Shown here: positions 39,398 through 51,700 of the stretch, one piece after another
Numbering within the stretch: the stretch's first letter is position 1
How the letters are laid out: every line of letters begins with the position of its first letter
DNA from: Prunella strophiata
Taxonomy: Eukaryota > Chordata > Aves > Passeriformes > Prunellidae
Reading direction: 5' to 3'
DNA length: 64,000 nucleotides
NCBI GenBank assembly: GCA_036583965.1
Contig: JAZBQD010000030.1
Coordinates: forward strand, 57,661,551-57,725,550
Notes under the pieces: model-generated
The model's input: the letters and a program-made list of their open reading frames with translations, nothing else
Told to the model about the DNA's origin: nothing
Database searches by the model: none
Made by a program: the position numbers and the translations under genes

Positions 39398-39431
<34 letters not shown>

Positions 39432-39883
39432 AGAAGAATAACCCAGAGCATTACAGTTATGTTAGTCTAACTCCAATTTCCGGCAGGATTCTGTAAAAAA
39501 AATTATTAAGAAATCAATTTATAAGTACCTCAAAGATAATAAGGTGATAAAAAAGGACAGCATGAGTTTGTCAAGAACTGATCATGTCAAACTAATCTAA
39601 TTTCTTTCCCTGACAGTCTAACAGGCCAAGTGAATAAAGAAACAGGAGGTTAGGTACAGCTTGACTTTAGGATGGTTTTTTTTGACACTGCAGTGCGTGA
39701 CATTCTTATAAGCAAGCTAAGAAAATGAAGTTAAGTTAAAATCACCCACTTAAAATTTACTCTGGTGAAGTAGTTATTAAAGGCTTACCTGTCCTAGGAA
39801 GGTGTTTCAACTGTCATTCCTCACGGATCTACCTACCCCTGCCTTGTTTTCATTAATAGTTGGAATGGATGAAATATGTAAAG
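39395..39883 (+). mobile_element. Old CR1 LINE, reverse transcriptase region (left part of a split element)
   Basis: A sense-strand CR1 RT region of an older lineage. Landmarks are 'aagaataacccagagcatta', 'gttagtctaactccaatttc', 'aaattattaagaaatcaatt', 'ataataaggtgataaaaaag', 'catgagtttgtcaagaactg', 'atcatgtcaaactaatctaa', a 'cagcttgactttaggatgg' block (the decayed D-F-S-K-A-F-D region) and 'cattcttataagcaagctaa'. It stops at a 'ggaatggatgaaatatgt' segment, where a minus-strand CR1 begins. Its A32 tract at 39398-39429 sits where the related consensus has only a short A/G run, so that tract has expanded inside the element. Confidence 0.7.
39398..39429. repeat. Poly(A) tract, 32 bases, inside a LINE
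   Basis: Thirty-two A followed by GAAGAAGAA. Given the LINE-coding sequence that continues on its right, this is an expanded internal A tract rather than a retroposon tail. Confidence 0.93.
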
Positions 39884-40345
39884 AGATTCACAGAATCACT
39901 GAATCAATAAAGTTGAAAAAGACTTCTGAGATCACTGAGTCCAACCAATGACTCAGCACCACACTGTCAACTAGATCATGGCACTCAGTGCCACATCCAT
40001 TTTTTCCTTAAACATCTCCATCACCTCCCTGGGCATCCTGCTCTGATATCTAGTCATGCTTTCTGTGAAGAAATTCTTCCTAATATCCAACCTAAACCTC
40101 TCCTGATTCAGTTTAAAACAACTTCCTCTTGCCCTGTCACTTGTTGCCTGGGAGAAGAGACTGACTGCCCACCTGGCTACAACCTCCTTTCAGGCAGTTG
40201 TAGGGAGTCATAAGGTCATTCCTGACCCTCATTTTCTCCCCAGCTCCCTCAGCTGTTCCTCATAGGATTTGTGCTCCAGACTCTTCACCAGCTCCATGGC
40301 CCTTCTCTGGACATGTTCTAGCACTTCAATGTCCTTCCTGAATTG
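39884..40345 (-). mobile_element. CR1 LINE fragment nested in an older CR1
   Basis: The plus strand shows the reverse complement of a CR1 3' region about 460 bases long. It starts with the octamer-derived 'cacagaatcactgaatc' end, then 'agatcactgagtccaacc', 'ttaaacatctccatcacctc', 'tgaagaaattcttcctaata', 'caacttcctcttgccctgtc', a 'gggagaagagactgactgcc' block and 'ctccatggcccttctctgga', ending with 'caatgtccttcctgaa'. It is less diverged than its host element and interrupts that element's RT region, so it inserted later. Confidence 0.93.
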
Positions 40346-40450
40346 ATTGCATCATAGTAGAAGAGTTGGCAGGCATTGCAAAGACAGTTCAAGACTATAA
40401 TCTGATTTGAAAAGTTCCTGAAAAATTCCTAAAAAAATTCAACAAATTTA
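40346..40450 (+). mobile_element. Old CR1 LINE, right part of the split element
   Basis: After the nested copy, the plus strand resumes with 'agttggcaggcattgcaaag' and a 'gactataatctgatttgaaaa' stretch. This fits the part of the CR1 RT region that follows the active-site DD box, expected next after the left part, with a short loss at the junction. The match is weak and rests on order as much as on sequence. Confidence 0.4.
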
Positions 40451-42547
40451 AATTCAGAGAATTTAAAATTTTATTTTACTTTTCAATATGCACAAAACTC
40501 ATTGTTTCAGTGTCTACTATGACTGAGTCGACATTCAGAGAATTTCAATCAGAGAGTACAGAGAAATTCAGTGGTTACATCAAAACTAAGTGCTAATGAG
40601 GGCTAGCTGACTAGAATTTTTTTTCTTTTTAAAGGCAAACATGGATCTTGCCCTTATGATAGATTTGAAACCAATTATGAGTCAGTTATGTGAAACAGAA
40701 AGAACCCTAATTCTGACACACATTAAGATAGTATTTAATGTTTAGATATTATGGTGTTAACAATTTTTGCTCTTTGCAGCAGAGGGGTAGCAATGGCTGG
40801 AATCCTTCCTCTTCTTAAGACCCACAGACAGTAGTCTGCAAAACAGCATTCAGAGAGAAGACCTTTGATCTCCTGCTAGTTCACTGTCTTGTTTTTTTTC
40901 TGTTTTTTTTTTTTTTTTTTAAATAATACGTATCATGATTGATAGATTTAAGAATATAAGTTCTAGTATGATATTTGTAAAAATTTTGTCTAGACAATAA
41001 TATTGATGCATTTCTGTAAGCTAGAAAACCTTTCTCCCAGTCAGAGTAACTAATTTGAGATTCCACAAATTCTCAGTACTCAGTGAGACAGTGTGGTTTG
41101 TGCATATTGAAAAATAAAGCTGCATACAGGACACATGCTGATTCAGAAAGACCTACCAGCTTATGAAGACAGAGAAAATGAAATCTAACTTCTGCCATTT
41201 CTTGGTGATACTATCCATATTCTCACTTAAAACTTAAGTTGCAGTTTAAGCTGCAGACAAAATAGGAGAGTGAGACCATTATTGTAGAGTATTAAGAAGC
41301 TGTACTGCACAGACATACTTATTTCACTCCAGCTATTTAAAGGACTGGCTGAGCCTTTGCATGACACACTTTAAAAGCTAAAATAACTATAATCAGGCCA
41401 TGCATTCAGTGTACTTTGTAATAGCTCATTTGCCATGTTGCACTTATATTCCAATAAGGAAGTTTATAAATTTCCAAGCAATTCTACTGCATTTTAAACA
41501 TTAGTCCATCCTGGGAATTGAAGAGCCACTCAACTTCTAGAGCTCAGCTGACAAGGCAAATTCAAGGCATGCAGTTATTTGAATGGCTTATTAAACTTAA
41601 ATCATAACCAATTAGTAAGGATTGTGCTGTTCCCCTCCCTCATTGGTAAATACTCATTTATTTTCTTGTCTCATTTACTTTCTTGTATATCATTATTAAT
41701 AAGCTTTCTCTCCTGCATAAAGCAACATGCCTGCAAAAGCAGATGAAAGGAAACAATGAAGATCTTGCAGATTACACATGCTGACATTTAAGGTGTTGTA
41801 AAATTTTATTCTCTGGGGCTCTGGCCTTGCACTGTGTTGTTCAAAGCACTTTCTGCTATGAAAAAGTAAAAAAAAAAAAAATTATGCTTTTTTCAGTAAG
41901 TACTGCAAGGAAGATGGAGGATGGAGAAAAATCCTACAGAGACCAAAATCATACGTACTTTCTGGAAAACTTAAAGTTTTGTCCTCACACACAGCTAGAA
42001 AAAGTAAAGGGCATGCATGCTGAGAATTGAAAGAGCAAATGGTATCTGACAGGGAGAAAAAACAGGGAAAAAAATTGCAGCTTGTTGTTTAAATTGGTAG
42101 CCTGTGTTCCACACTGCAGAAAAAAAGTCGCTCTATTTCTTCTTTGAAGACATCTGCTGCTGCATGTTGAGAATAATCATTGCAGTGGTGCTGAGAGCTA
42201 TCCTATAAGGAAGACATGCATTAATTCTGATATTTCCTCTTAACATGTCCTGAATCTGGAGCAAAAAACACAGACTCTGATGTAATTTATTTGCTTTGAG
42301 ACTGGCTCCCAAAAACTGCTTCAGATATAGGATTCCTCCAAGGCTTGACAGACGTGTATGAGTAAGTGTCTGAGACATCAAGGTTGTTGGAAATGTTACT
42401 GGATGCCTATGCATATGCCTATGCCTAAGTAACTGAATCAGGCAAATTTTTTTTGTGGGATTCACCTTCCTTGTACCAACAAGGGAAAAAGTTTCCTGGA
42501 TGTAGCAATGCAATCAAGCATGTAGTGCTGAAACCACAGTGGTTCTG
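40451..42547. other. AT-rich non-coding stretch with a possible conserved element
   Basis: A T tract interrupted by CTG lies at about 40893-40920. The 41200-41790 region is free of repeats and low-complexity sequence, with motifs such as 'ttgcatgacacac', 'tcatttgccatgttgca' and 'caattagtaagg'. It reads like a conserved non-coding element, but this is only an impression. A minus-strand open frame at 42133-42513 (126 codons) has no recognised domain. Confidence 0.4.
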
Positions 42548-42612
42548 TGCAGGGCCAGGAGTTGGGCTTGAACTTTGTGGGTCCCTTCCAGCTCAGTGTG
42601 TTATATGATTAA
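42548..42612 (+). mobile_element. Short CR1 LINE 3' tip
   Basis: This carries the block order 'cagggccaggagttgggctt', 'tttgtgggtcccttccagct' and 'cagtgtgttatatgatt', which is the very end of a CR1 subfamily, with a degraded octamer. Only about 65 bases remain. Confidence 0.8.
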
Positions 42613-44149
42613 TTTCGAGTGATATCATTGTCTGAACTTTTGTGACAAATTAGGCCCTTGAATAAGAGCTAATTAGAAAATTTTTGCCAAGAAGGCTACC
42701 TTTTGAAAACATGGATTATTGTGTATAGAATACAATATTACAGGATTTTGCAATTTTACCTATTATCTTCATTAAGTAAATACTCTGTTTTGACAGGAAG
42801 GTATTCCATTAAAATTCCATTCATGTATAATTATTTTAAAAACAAATCCTCTTCAGTTTAAAAACTTTTTTCTTCTGTGCTTCTGATTTTCAATACAAAT
42901 TGCTTCGTTTTCTGGCACTACTTACATCACAATATTAATTCTTCCTGAGTGTTATAAATAGTGTGAACCACAGGGAAATGATGATAAATGTTAGCTTACT
43001 GTTTAGCTTAACTAATGTAGAATAAACTTCTGTCAGCGTCTCACTATGGGTAATAGCTAATGAGATTTCTATCTTATGCTGCAGCTTAATTGCATAGAGT
43101 TGTTCTCTTTGAAAGCTTGCTATCTAATGCAGTTACATGGAAAAAAAAAAAAGGAAAATAAAAAAGATTAAATGTCTAAGCAGCCTGCAAGTTATCTGCA
43201 AAGGTTATAATTATAACATTACCAAAAAAATTAAAAAGCAAAAAGAACCCAAGAAGAATCAAAAAAACTAATATTCTACTATATTTTCTGAAAAACAGAA
43301 ACTCACTGTTTTGATTTAAAGGCATCTTATCCATTGAAATGGGGTAATATTTTGAGTGTACAATAGTATTGCAAGCCACCAGGTCTGGTGAATTGAACAA
43401 CTTTGATTTGAATTTAGAAGTCTGTTATCAATTTTATGTAATGAATTTAACATTATTTCCACTTAATTCCATTTTCTTGAGTTCCAATTCTGCCCTTACA
43501 GAGTATGTACAAGGTACATTTAAAGATCAAGAGAATTAAAAGTTCACTGTTCATGTGAGACTTGTGGATAATTAAAATAAAAAACAAAAAAAGATGGATG
43601 TTAGGAGTGTAAGGAGGTTTTTAGCTCTCTTCAGCTAATCTTAAACAAAAATCTTTACTTTGTGTATGCTGAAACAAAGTTGAACACTTCCTATGTATGT
43701 GAAAAAATCTGAGACTATTTTTTCTGCTGAAGAGGAAACACTCCAGTAATCTAACTGAAGTTATCTGCAATATTAAGACCCTATTTCTGACTATCAGAAT
43801 TCATTTTACATGGGAGGTAAGTGTTCACCATTCTGCACTAAGGGGTCAAAGATGTTGGGGAAATAAGCCTTCCTTCCTATTACAAATATGGGAATGAAAA
43901 CTTTTTGTTCCCAAGTATTTTTCCATAAGGAAAAAAGGGAAAAAAATTATGTTGTCTCAGTTCCACAAAAGTGTATAGCTTTTTACAGCAGAACCTCAGA
44001 ACAATCTTGAAGAACAGCTTGTCTGTATCACTTCATCCTTGCAATGCTTTTCTCTCACTCTGTACTTCTTGAGGAACCCCTAGTGCGTGATCTAGTTGGG
44101 AAGAGGAAGTAAGGGGAAGTAGCTAGCATCACACAAAGCAAAGTTTAAA
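42613..44149. other. AT-rich non-coding stretch
   Basis: Nothing was recognised. A 12-14 base A run lies at about 43140-43152. The minus frame at 43176-43400 encodes hydrophobic residues from a T-rich stretch and is compositional. Confidence 0.5.
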
Positions 44150-44861
44150 ACTCCATCAACAGCAGCCTCAGCCTGAGGAATCTGAGAAAATGTCTGATAT
44201 TTTTAATGGCACATCAGCAAGGACATGTCACTGCAATTTGTGTGGAAGTGTGTGCAGGAAGGGCTGGCTGAAACTCAGCCAGCTTGATCAGGGAGTAAGG
44301 ATATCAAACTGGCAAAAGACTGCATCCTTTGTAAACTGCACACACCATGACTGGTGCAGCTTCCCAGACAGATCTGTGATGGGAACACGCTGCCACCCCG
44401 GTGCTGGGCTGCAGGGTGTGTCCTGCTCCTGTGACAGTACCAGGTGACAACACTGAGCACGCCCGTGGGAGCGGCACACAGGAAGAACTGCTCCACATAG
44501 CCACAAAGCAGAGGTGAGTAGGCTGAGGGTTACCAGGGAGAGACACAAAGGGAGTTTCTCCCTAACTTCACTGAGTCAGGAAGACAGGAGATGGTCTTTG
44601 GAGGTTTCCCTACTCTCTCTCCACACAGCAGAATGGGTTGACTTAAGAGATAGGGGCAATGGTGATGAGTTCCTGCAAGGTGCAGCAGGCACATCTCTGT
44701 GACTACCCCACCTTCCTAGGTGCCCTGGCATAGCAAGGACAAGGCTCTGCAAGTGGAACTGAGCAGTGACAAGGATGAATGTTCATCTAGGTTGGAAGTG
44801 TCACAGTGTCACTGAGTTGAAGTTTGCCTGTGCCCTTCATCAAAACTGCTTCCATTAAGGG
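44150..44861. other. GC-rich block ending in a long A tract, identity unknown
   Basis: A GC-rich segment stands out from its AT-rich flanks between about 44150 and 44800 and is followed at 44862 by a long A/G tail. Overlapping open frames occur on both strands (plus 44190-44447, minus 44275-44548), as expected from composition, and none is recognisable. Within it, an acceptor-like 'tgcagcttcccag' at about 44356-44368 and a donor-like 'cagaggtgagtagg' at about 44510-44523 bracket about 145 bases that could be a non-coding exon. The A-tailed layout would fit a retroposed transcript on the plus strand, but I found neither an AATAAA signal near the tail nor a clear target-site duplication. Confidence 0.35.
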
Positions 44862-44908
44862 AAAAAAAAAAAAAAAAAAAAAAAAAAAAGAAAGAAAGAA
44901 AAAAAAAA
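44862..44908. repeat. Poly(A)/(GAAA)n tract
   Basis: A28 is followed by three GAAA-type units and another A run. It is the A-rich end of the GC-rich block upstream. Confidence 0.93.
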
Positions 44909-45284
44909 CAGCTATTGTCATAAGACCCACACTTCTGAGGGGAAAAGGAGATACAACTTACTGACCAAATCTACTTCTTTGGGAATTCTACTGTCTCCCT
45001 GGGGTTCAGGTTAAAGAGATTATGAGGATGATGAGGAAACTTCCCACCCTGGTATGCCCCGCAGACTATTATCCGTTATTCATTTTTCCTGTAGGCAGAC
45101 ATTAGGTTGCAAAAAGAAGTCCAAGGGCAATTGAGATCTCAGGGCCTTGGGACTACAGACTATGGGATCAGGAGCACAAGCACTGATCTCCTGAAATCTT
45201 GCAATCACTGGGAATGATGAAGGAAGAAACAGGCTCCTCACCTGCTGTCACTTGTAGAATTTGGGAGGTTTTGATCATAGGTTT

Positions 45285-45492
45285 TGCACAAAGGGAGGTT
45301 TAAATTCAATATTTGAAAAATTTTATTTGTTTAAAGGGCTATCAAATGGTGAAGTCCCATCCCTGCAGTTTTTAAAAAATGTGGCACTTGGGGACACAGT
45401 TTAGTGGCAGACTTTTTAGTGTAAGTGGCTGGATTCAATAATATTAAAGATTTTTTCCAGTCTATATGATTCTATGGTTCCATGATTCTGTG
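45285..45492 (+). mobile_element. CR1 LINE fragment, 3' end with octamer tail
   Basis: Sense-strand CR1. It contains a 'gaggtttaaattcaatattt' block, 'gtcccatccctgcagttttt', 'atgtggcacttggggacaca', 'gtttagtggcagacttttta' and the tail 'atgattctatggttccatga'. There is an internal deletion near 45346, where the 'ggaacaggctgcccag' block is missing. Confidence 0.9.
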
Positions 45493-48124
45493 TGTGTGGC
45501 TCTGCATATGTGTACCAAGTCAGTTAAAATTTCTGAATCTATTCTGAAAATACAATTAAATTTGTCTTTTCAGAAATAAATAAATTGCTAAAATAATTTT
45601 TCATTAAATTTGGTTTTAAAAACATGGGGTTTAATATGCCCATTTATTTATCTCAGTCGCACTAGGTTCTTTGGTATACAAACAATAGTTTCTGTGAAAT
45701 ATTTGATAATCATAACCTCAATTTTTGAAATTATCCATCTCAATTCCTGTCTGAAGTTCTTACCCTGCTCACAGAAAACTTCTTCTCTGCCTTATCCTTG
45801 TCACACAGGGATAGGGTGCCTCTGTCTCCCCAAGGGCACATTAACATAAAATAATATTAGGCTCTGTAGGATATGGATATGACTTTTGTTGACAGTATTC
45901 TGGACATGGAGAGATTTTTCACATTTATCTCTTGAAATAATAAAGCTTTGGTGTTTCAAAGTCCTGCTCCATGAGCTCTTGCTGTCCAGTTGAAATCTGC
46001 TGAGGTATCCATGGCTGATATATCAAGCACAGTAGTTTTTTTCAAGATCTAATGATGGACATGCTCAAAAGTCTTATGGCCTTAAAACCTTCAGGGAACA
46101 TTTAGAGAAGATGTAAAACACAGTTAACCTCTTGATAATGACACTTAGAAACAACAGGTCCCATCAGAAAGTGGGGTGCTTTGAAAAAATGTGTAAAAGT
46201 TTTTAAAAATCTTCTTATTCTGTGATAGAAGAATGAAAAAGGTTGATAAGATGTGCTGCCCTGAAATACATGCCCTCTTTTTGTGAGCTAATAAGAGTTC
46301 CTGTGCTTTCTTTAAGACACTAAGGCACTAATATTTAAGATAAACTCTTCTTGCCAGGGAACCTAGAGATTTCACAGGCTGATTTCCACTGGAATGCTAA
46401 AAGTTCTGATAATTTTTCCATAAATATTATGGAGCCGACATAGCAAGAGAAATACACAATTCTAAGTGCATAAACACATCACTAAAGCTACTGAGCATGA
46501 CTTACATCTTCAGCAATGGACCAATAGAATATCCATTATTATTTTACAGCAATACCTCAAATAAATTACTGCATATTTTTACTAGTAATATTATTAAACA
46601 TATCCCCAAATTTTATTTTTTTTTTTCAAAATGCACCTTTTGCAATTAAGTAATTTAACAGAATAGGGAAAGGAAATTATTTTGTAATGTAAGGAGAAAA
46701 AATTGCATATAAATAATCCATGTTTTAATTTTGTTTCCAAAAGAGAACAAATTAGTTCTAAACATAATTTGAACTAATAAGTAATTGAATAAATAATTCA
46801 GGCAAAAGCTTTTTAATTACAACTTCTATACCAGATATCATCAGAAGTATCATATGAATTGTAAATTCCTGAGCAGAAGATTTTATTTCATAATTTTCAT
46901 GTGATAAAGAGTCCTTGTTTTTAGTCTCATTGATGATTCATTATTCAATGGATGTTCTAATTTATTGACTTATTCCCCACTGGGGATTGAAGTTTCAGAA
47001 AGGACTTACCATTTCAAATATAGTGTTTTACATTTTTCATAATATTTTACAATTTTTTCAATGTTTTTTTTTTTTTTTTAAATTTGGTGTTATAAATAAA
47101 AGTTTAAATAGATGGATTTTGCAAAAATAAAAAAGAAGCAATTACTTCAACTGCATTCTTCTCTCACCTGTGATGTAAGGGGGAAGAAATCTCACATGCT
47201 AAATTCATGGTTAAATGTTGAGCTTATGTTAGTAGAAATTGAATTGACCAGTTTGGCCCCACAACTCTACTTATAAGAGAATAATGTTCTTACTACCTTC
47301 TATCCTTGAACTTTGTAATGAAAGAAAACATGACACAAAATTAGGAAAGAAAGCAAGGACAAAGATGAACAGCATGACAAAAAAGTGTTGGTTTTTGTTT
47401 GTTGGTTTGTTTTTATAGAGAAAATAACAACAAAACAGATATTTGAAATCTTCACCTTTTGTACTTCATCCACAAACCTAATTTTCTATTTGAACTACTC
47501 GAATTTCCAGAAAATATTCTGTGCTAGGCAAAAAATGTTGTCCTATTAGTATTACGTTGATACATAGACTCTCAGTAAGATACTATCTCTCTCACATACA
47601 GAGGAGCTAATCTTAAACCAGATTGGTGTTGATTTCTCTCTTTTAGAGATACGTTTATTTGGGGGTAATTTTCATGCTGTAATGGCTTTTTGCATAGCTG
47701 GAAGCCATCAGAAATATCCAAACTCTGTGTCACACATCTAGCAGGCAATACTTTCTGTTATTTAGTTGTAACAACAGAGTTTCATCATGGAGTTTAACAG
47801 CCTTTTCATGTATACTCCAGAAAATGTTTGGGAAGGTGTCAAATAGAGGGATAAACAAAATTTAATTGAGTTTTTAAATGTTTACTAAATGGCTAAATAA
47901 GAAAGAAGTGTCTACCCTCTTTATTAGAGCAATTCCAGAGTCTGGGATACTATGCAGTGAAGATCATCAGGTTTCTGTGGTCACCCTAAACCCGCTCTCC
48001 TTTTGCCAGTCCTGAAAATAAGATACTGGAGGAGAAAGACCAATGGCATGTATGGCATGCAGTAAAGTACATCCTATAACCTTAAGCCATAAGGGTCCTC
48101 AAAAACCACTGAGGAAGCAAAACC
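45493..48124. other. AT-rich non-coding stretch
   Basis: Nothing was recognised apart from short A and T runs (for example T13-14 at about 47067-47080). Confidence 0.5.
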
Positions 48125-48780
48125 CATGAATGGTTAATCCTGAAAACCTGATGAGAAAATCATCATGAGCAGCAAGCACAGAATCACCAAGGGCAAGATA
48201 TGTTTGACCAACTTAAAATAAAACTCTTGACCTTGTCTCTCTTGAGGTCCTCAGTAGAAAAATTGATGTATGGGCTAGATGGGCAGACAGTGGACTGGAC
48301 TGAAAACTGGTTGAATGGCCAGGTCTAGAGGGTAGCCCAGACTCTGGCTGGAGGCCAGCAAACAGCAATGCACCACATGGGACAATAGTGGGTCCAGTCC
48401 TGCTCAGCATGCTCATTAATCAGCCAGATGGTGGTGCAGAGTGCGCTTCCAACAAGTCTGCTGATGACATAAAAATGGGAGAAGTGGCTGATGCTCTGGA
48501 GGGTTGTGTTGCCACCCAGAGCAGCATCAAATGGTGGGAGAAATTGGCTGATGGGAAATTGATGAAGGTCACCAAGGAGAAATAAAAAGTCTTGCCCATG
48601 GGAAGGAAGAGTCACATACACCAATGTATAGTGGGCATTGTCCTGCTGGAAAATTGTTTGGCAGAAGACCTGTCAGGTCTAGTATACTTAAAGGTGATCA
48701 GGACCAACAATTGGCTGTTGCTGTAAAGCATGAAAATATTGTCCTGGGCTGCATTGGGCAATGTGTTGCCAGCACGTCAC
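48125..48780 (+). mobile_element. CR1 LINE fragment with decayed reverse transcriptase region
   Basis: Sense-strand CR1, about 650 bases. It begins near a 'caccaagggcaagatatg' block (RT), passes an 'atgggacaatagtgggtcca' region, and carries the RT active-site box as S-A-D-D-I-K-M at about 48457-48477, where the family has F-A-D-D-T-K. It continues through 'ggagaagtggctgatgctct', 'gaaattgatgaaggtcacca' and a 'cctgggctgcattgggcaat' block, ending near 48780 before the 3' untranslated region. The open frame at 48388-48585 is a leftover of the RT reading frame, now beginning after frameshifts. The copy is not functional. Confidence 0.88.
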
Positions 48781-51700
48781 TCATTATTATGTTTTCAATT
48801 TGTTTTCAGAGAAAATAAACTAAGGGGGAAAAACAAACAAACAAAAACAACCCCACTCTTGTTTCTAATTGAAATGAAAAAAAAAATATTGTAAATCTAA
48901 ACAAAATTCACATATCTGAGAATGTCATTCATGTGAATTCCTTCAAATCGCGTCCTATGTGATTGCAGCATATTGCCTGTGTGTGAAATAATGGAAACTG
49001 TTTGGACTATCAGCATCAGAGCAGCATTTGAAAGTAATAAGAAGCAGTGAGAAAATTTGTGGCATCATTTTTATATCTCTGGCATGAACTAGATAGAAAT
49101 ATTTTCAGTACTACCATAACTAGGATGTTGCTGTAATAATAAGCTACAAGTCAAACACTAACTGAAACTGAAACTGCTTTCCTTGCTTTGGAACACAGAA
49201 AGGATCAATTACAAAAACAGCTTTATTGAAAATCCAGGCCATCTACAATCTCCAATAGTTCTGCAACTCCAGAAATTAAGAGACCTGTGAAGACTATTTT
49301 ATACAATAATGTCAGCAGTGAGCAGTGACATCTGGGATATATTAGAAAGGTAACACTAATACTATAGCATTAAAATTTGATACCAAACTATGACTCTCTC
49401 TGTCATAGGCAATTCAGTGAGAAAGAGAGGGAGAAAGGTGTTGCAGATAACAATGATAATTTCCCAAGCACTAAAGATCACCCATTTTTCACCAAAAGCT
49501 GCACTCTAGCTTTGATAAAATGTATTCATGTAAAACCATAAAGAACATAATGTAAGGAAAAAGGATGTCAGGCAAATAAAGTCCACAAAACTTACAAATC
49601 CTAAGAAATGACACTCATTTAATCACCCCTAACATGATAATGCTCATTATTTGGAAATAAAATAGAAACATTTTGAAACACAACATAAGCATGAGATTTT
49701 ATTAGATTATTATGACACATTTGCAAAGACCAGCAATCTCATAACACAGCAGTTCAATTAGCTTAGAGAAATTTTTCATTTGACCTAAGACTGATACTAC
49801 AGGCAGAAGATGAATGTGCTACTGACTAAAGTAAATCAAACATTCTTAATATTAAGGTGGAAATTCATGGGAAAAAATGAGGTCTGTGTACCACCAGTGA
49901 TAGACAGAATGGCAGAGGAGGAGGAGAAGGAACTGACAGTTACAAGGTTCATTTCACTATGAATTACACATATGAGAAAATATATGTGTACGACAAAATG
50001 TGTCAATATTAGATGATTTTTTTCTGTTAAAATGCTTCCTTATTGAAATGAAAATTTCTTATCATCTGTGCCTAATCAAGAGTAAATTCATCACAAAAGT
50101 TAGGTAACTTCACACCTGAAAAACTCTTTGGCTAGATCTTCTGAAACCCGAGAAATACCAAAATTTAGAAAATTAGTGAAGAAGGCTAAATGTCTCTCAT
50201 TTCATTGCCTCAGTTCCACTATGCAAAATTAGAATGAGTATATTACTCTTGAAATCACTGTATTTCAATCTACTAGATTGCATATTGTCACTGGTCATTG
50301 TAGGAAAATTTTCAGAATTGACATTTTTGATGGACTTGTCAGCTTGTAAATGCACCTTCCCGCCCCTAAAATTAACTTAGTTTGATAATATTTTCTTCTT
50401 GTTTCAAAGGGGAGGTGTTCAGGAGGTGATGGATGATGCCAAGTTTGTTTATTTTTTATGCTTCATACATCACCAGGGTTATGCTAGCTGCCCTTAGAAA
50501 AACAGAGGATATATTTGTACTCATTCAACAGCCCCTTTGGGAAACACCATTTCTCAAACTGCCATTTGGGCTGTGTTCAGTACACAAAGTGTTTTACGAA
50601 AAAAATGCAGCACATTTCTGATGTCATATAGGTTACTGATGTCTGCACAGATGACATTTTGATCTGAGGAAAAAAAAAAACTGTGGAAGAGCATTACCAG
50701 AAAAACATTTGAATGAAGAAAACAAATAAAAAAAAACACAAAGCAAAAGGAAGAAAACATCATAGGAAGATAAATTATCAGAATAAACAGATATAAAACA
50801 GCAAACAGCAGCTGCTGAAAAAATCTGATTCAAAAAACAGGGAAGAAATATAGGAATGCTTTGGATTCTGAACTAAGAAAAAGAAAGCTCTGTCCCATAT
50901 ATTTGTTCCAGAAAGAAAAAAATAGGAATGCTAAGGTATCAGAGGCAATCATAGGTTTTGCAAGAAATCAGGAAACAAAATGTATTTAAAGGGTTCTAAT
51001 AGTGATGTCCTATGAAGTTTTTCCCAAAACTTATTTCATCACTGATATATCCAAGAAATGAAATAATACAGTCAAAAATAGTGGTGTTTCTGTCAAAGGC
51101 TGAAAATTACAATCTTTCACACAACACATCTAGCAGCATAAGCAAATTCCATAATAAATTGAACATGGCTAATTACTTCAGATGCTGGACTGACTCTACA
51201 TTTAATAATTCAATTTGATTTAATAATTGAATGTAATTAAGTTCAACACAAAAAAGTGTTTATTGTTAATTTATTATAACTAGTTTTACCAAGAACTAAC
51301 ATGTTGGGAATCATGTTCTGCACAAAGTTTTCTAATGAGCTTTTGGCAACTAACTAACCAAGCTAGGTAAGTACAAATTATGCACAAGTGTTCAACTGGA
51401 CTGTAGACACCCAATGTCACAGACCTTTATTTGTCTCTTTGACACTGAATGATTGGTGAATGGGAAGACATCTGAGCTTACTGCATTGCTTGCCTTTACC
51501 ACAGAGTAGTTTTTATTAATTTCATTGCTTTGGAAAACAGCTGACATTCAATCTGGCTGAGAGAACGAAGATATTTCTGAACTGACTTCAACAATCCTTC
51601 TTTTTGACAGCTAGCTTGCAATGAATGAAGCTGAGTAATCAGCCACTCATGTTTGAAATAGGAACACTACACCTGAAACACATCTTGAACTTGCATTTCA

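Noticed and set aside
42133..42513. 126-codon minus-strand open frame
   Set aside because: No domain and no splice context. It ends in a Lys run from an A/T-rich segment.
44790..44830. Possible CR1 start (aggttggaag followed by tcactgagt)
   Set aside because: It is too short, and the neighbouring CR1 blocks are missing.
48388..48624. Open frames on both strands
   Set aside because: The plus frame is a remnant of the CR1 reverse transcriptase reading frame, and the minus frame is its shadow.
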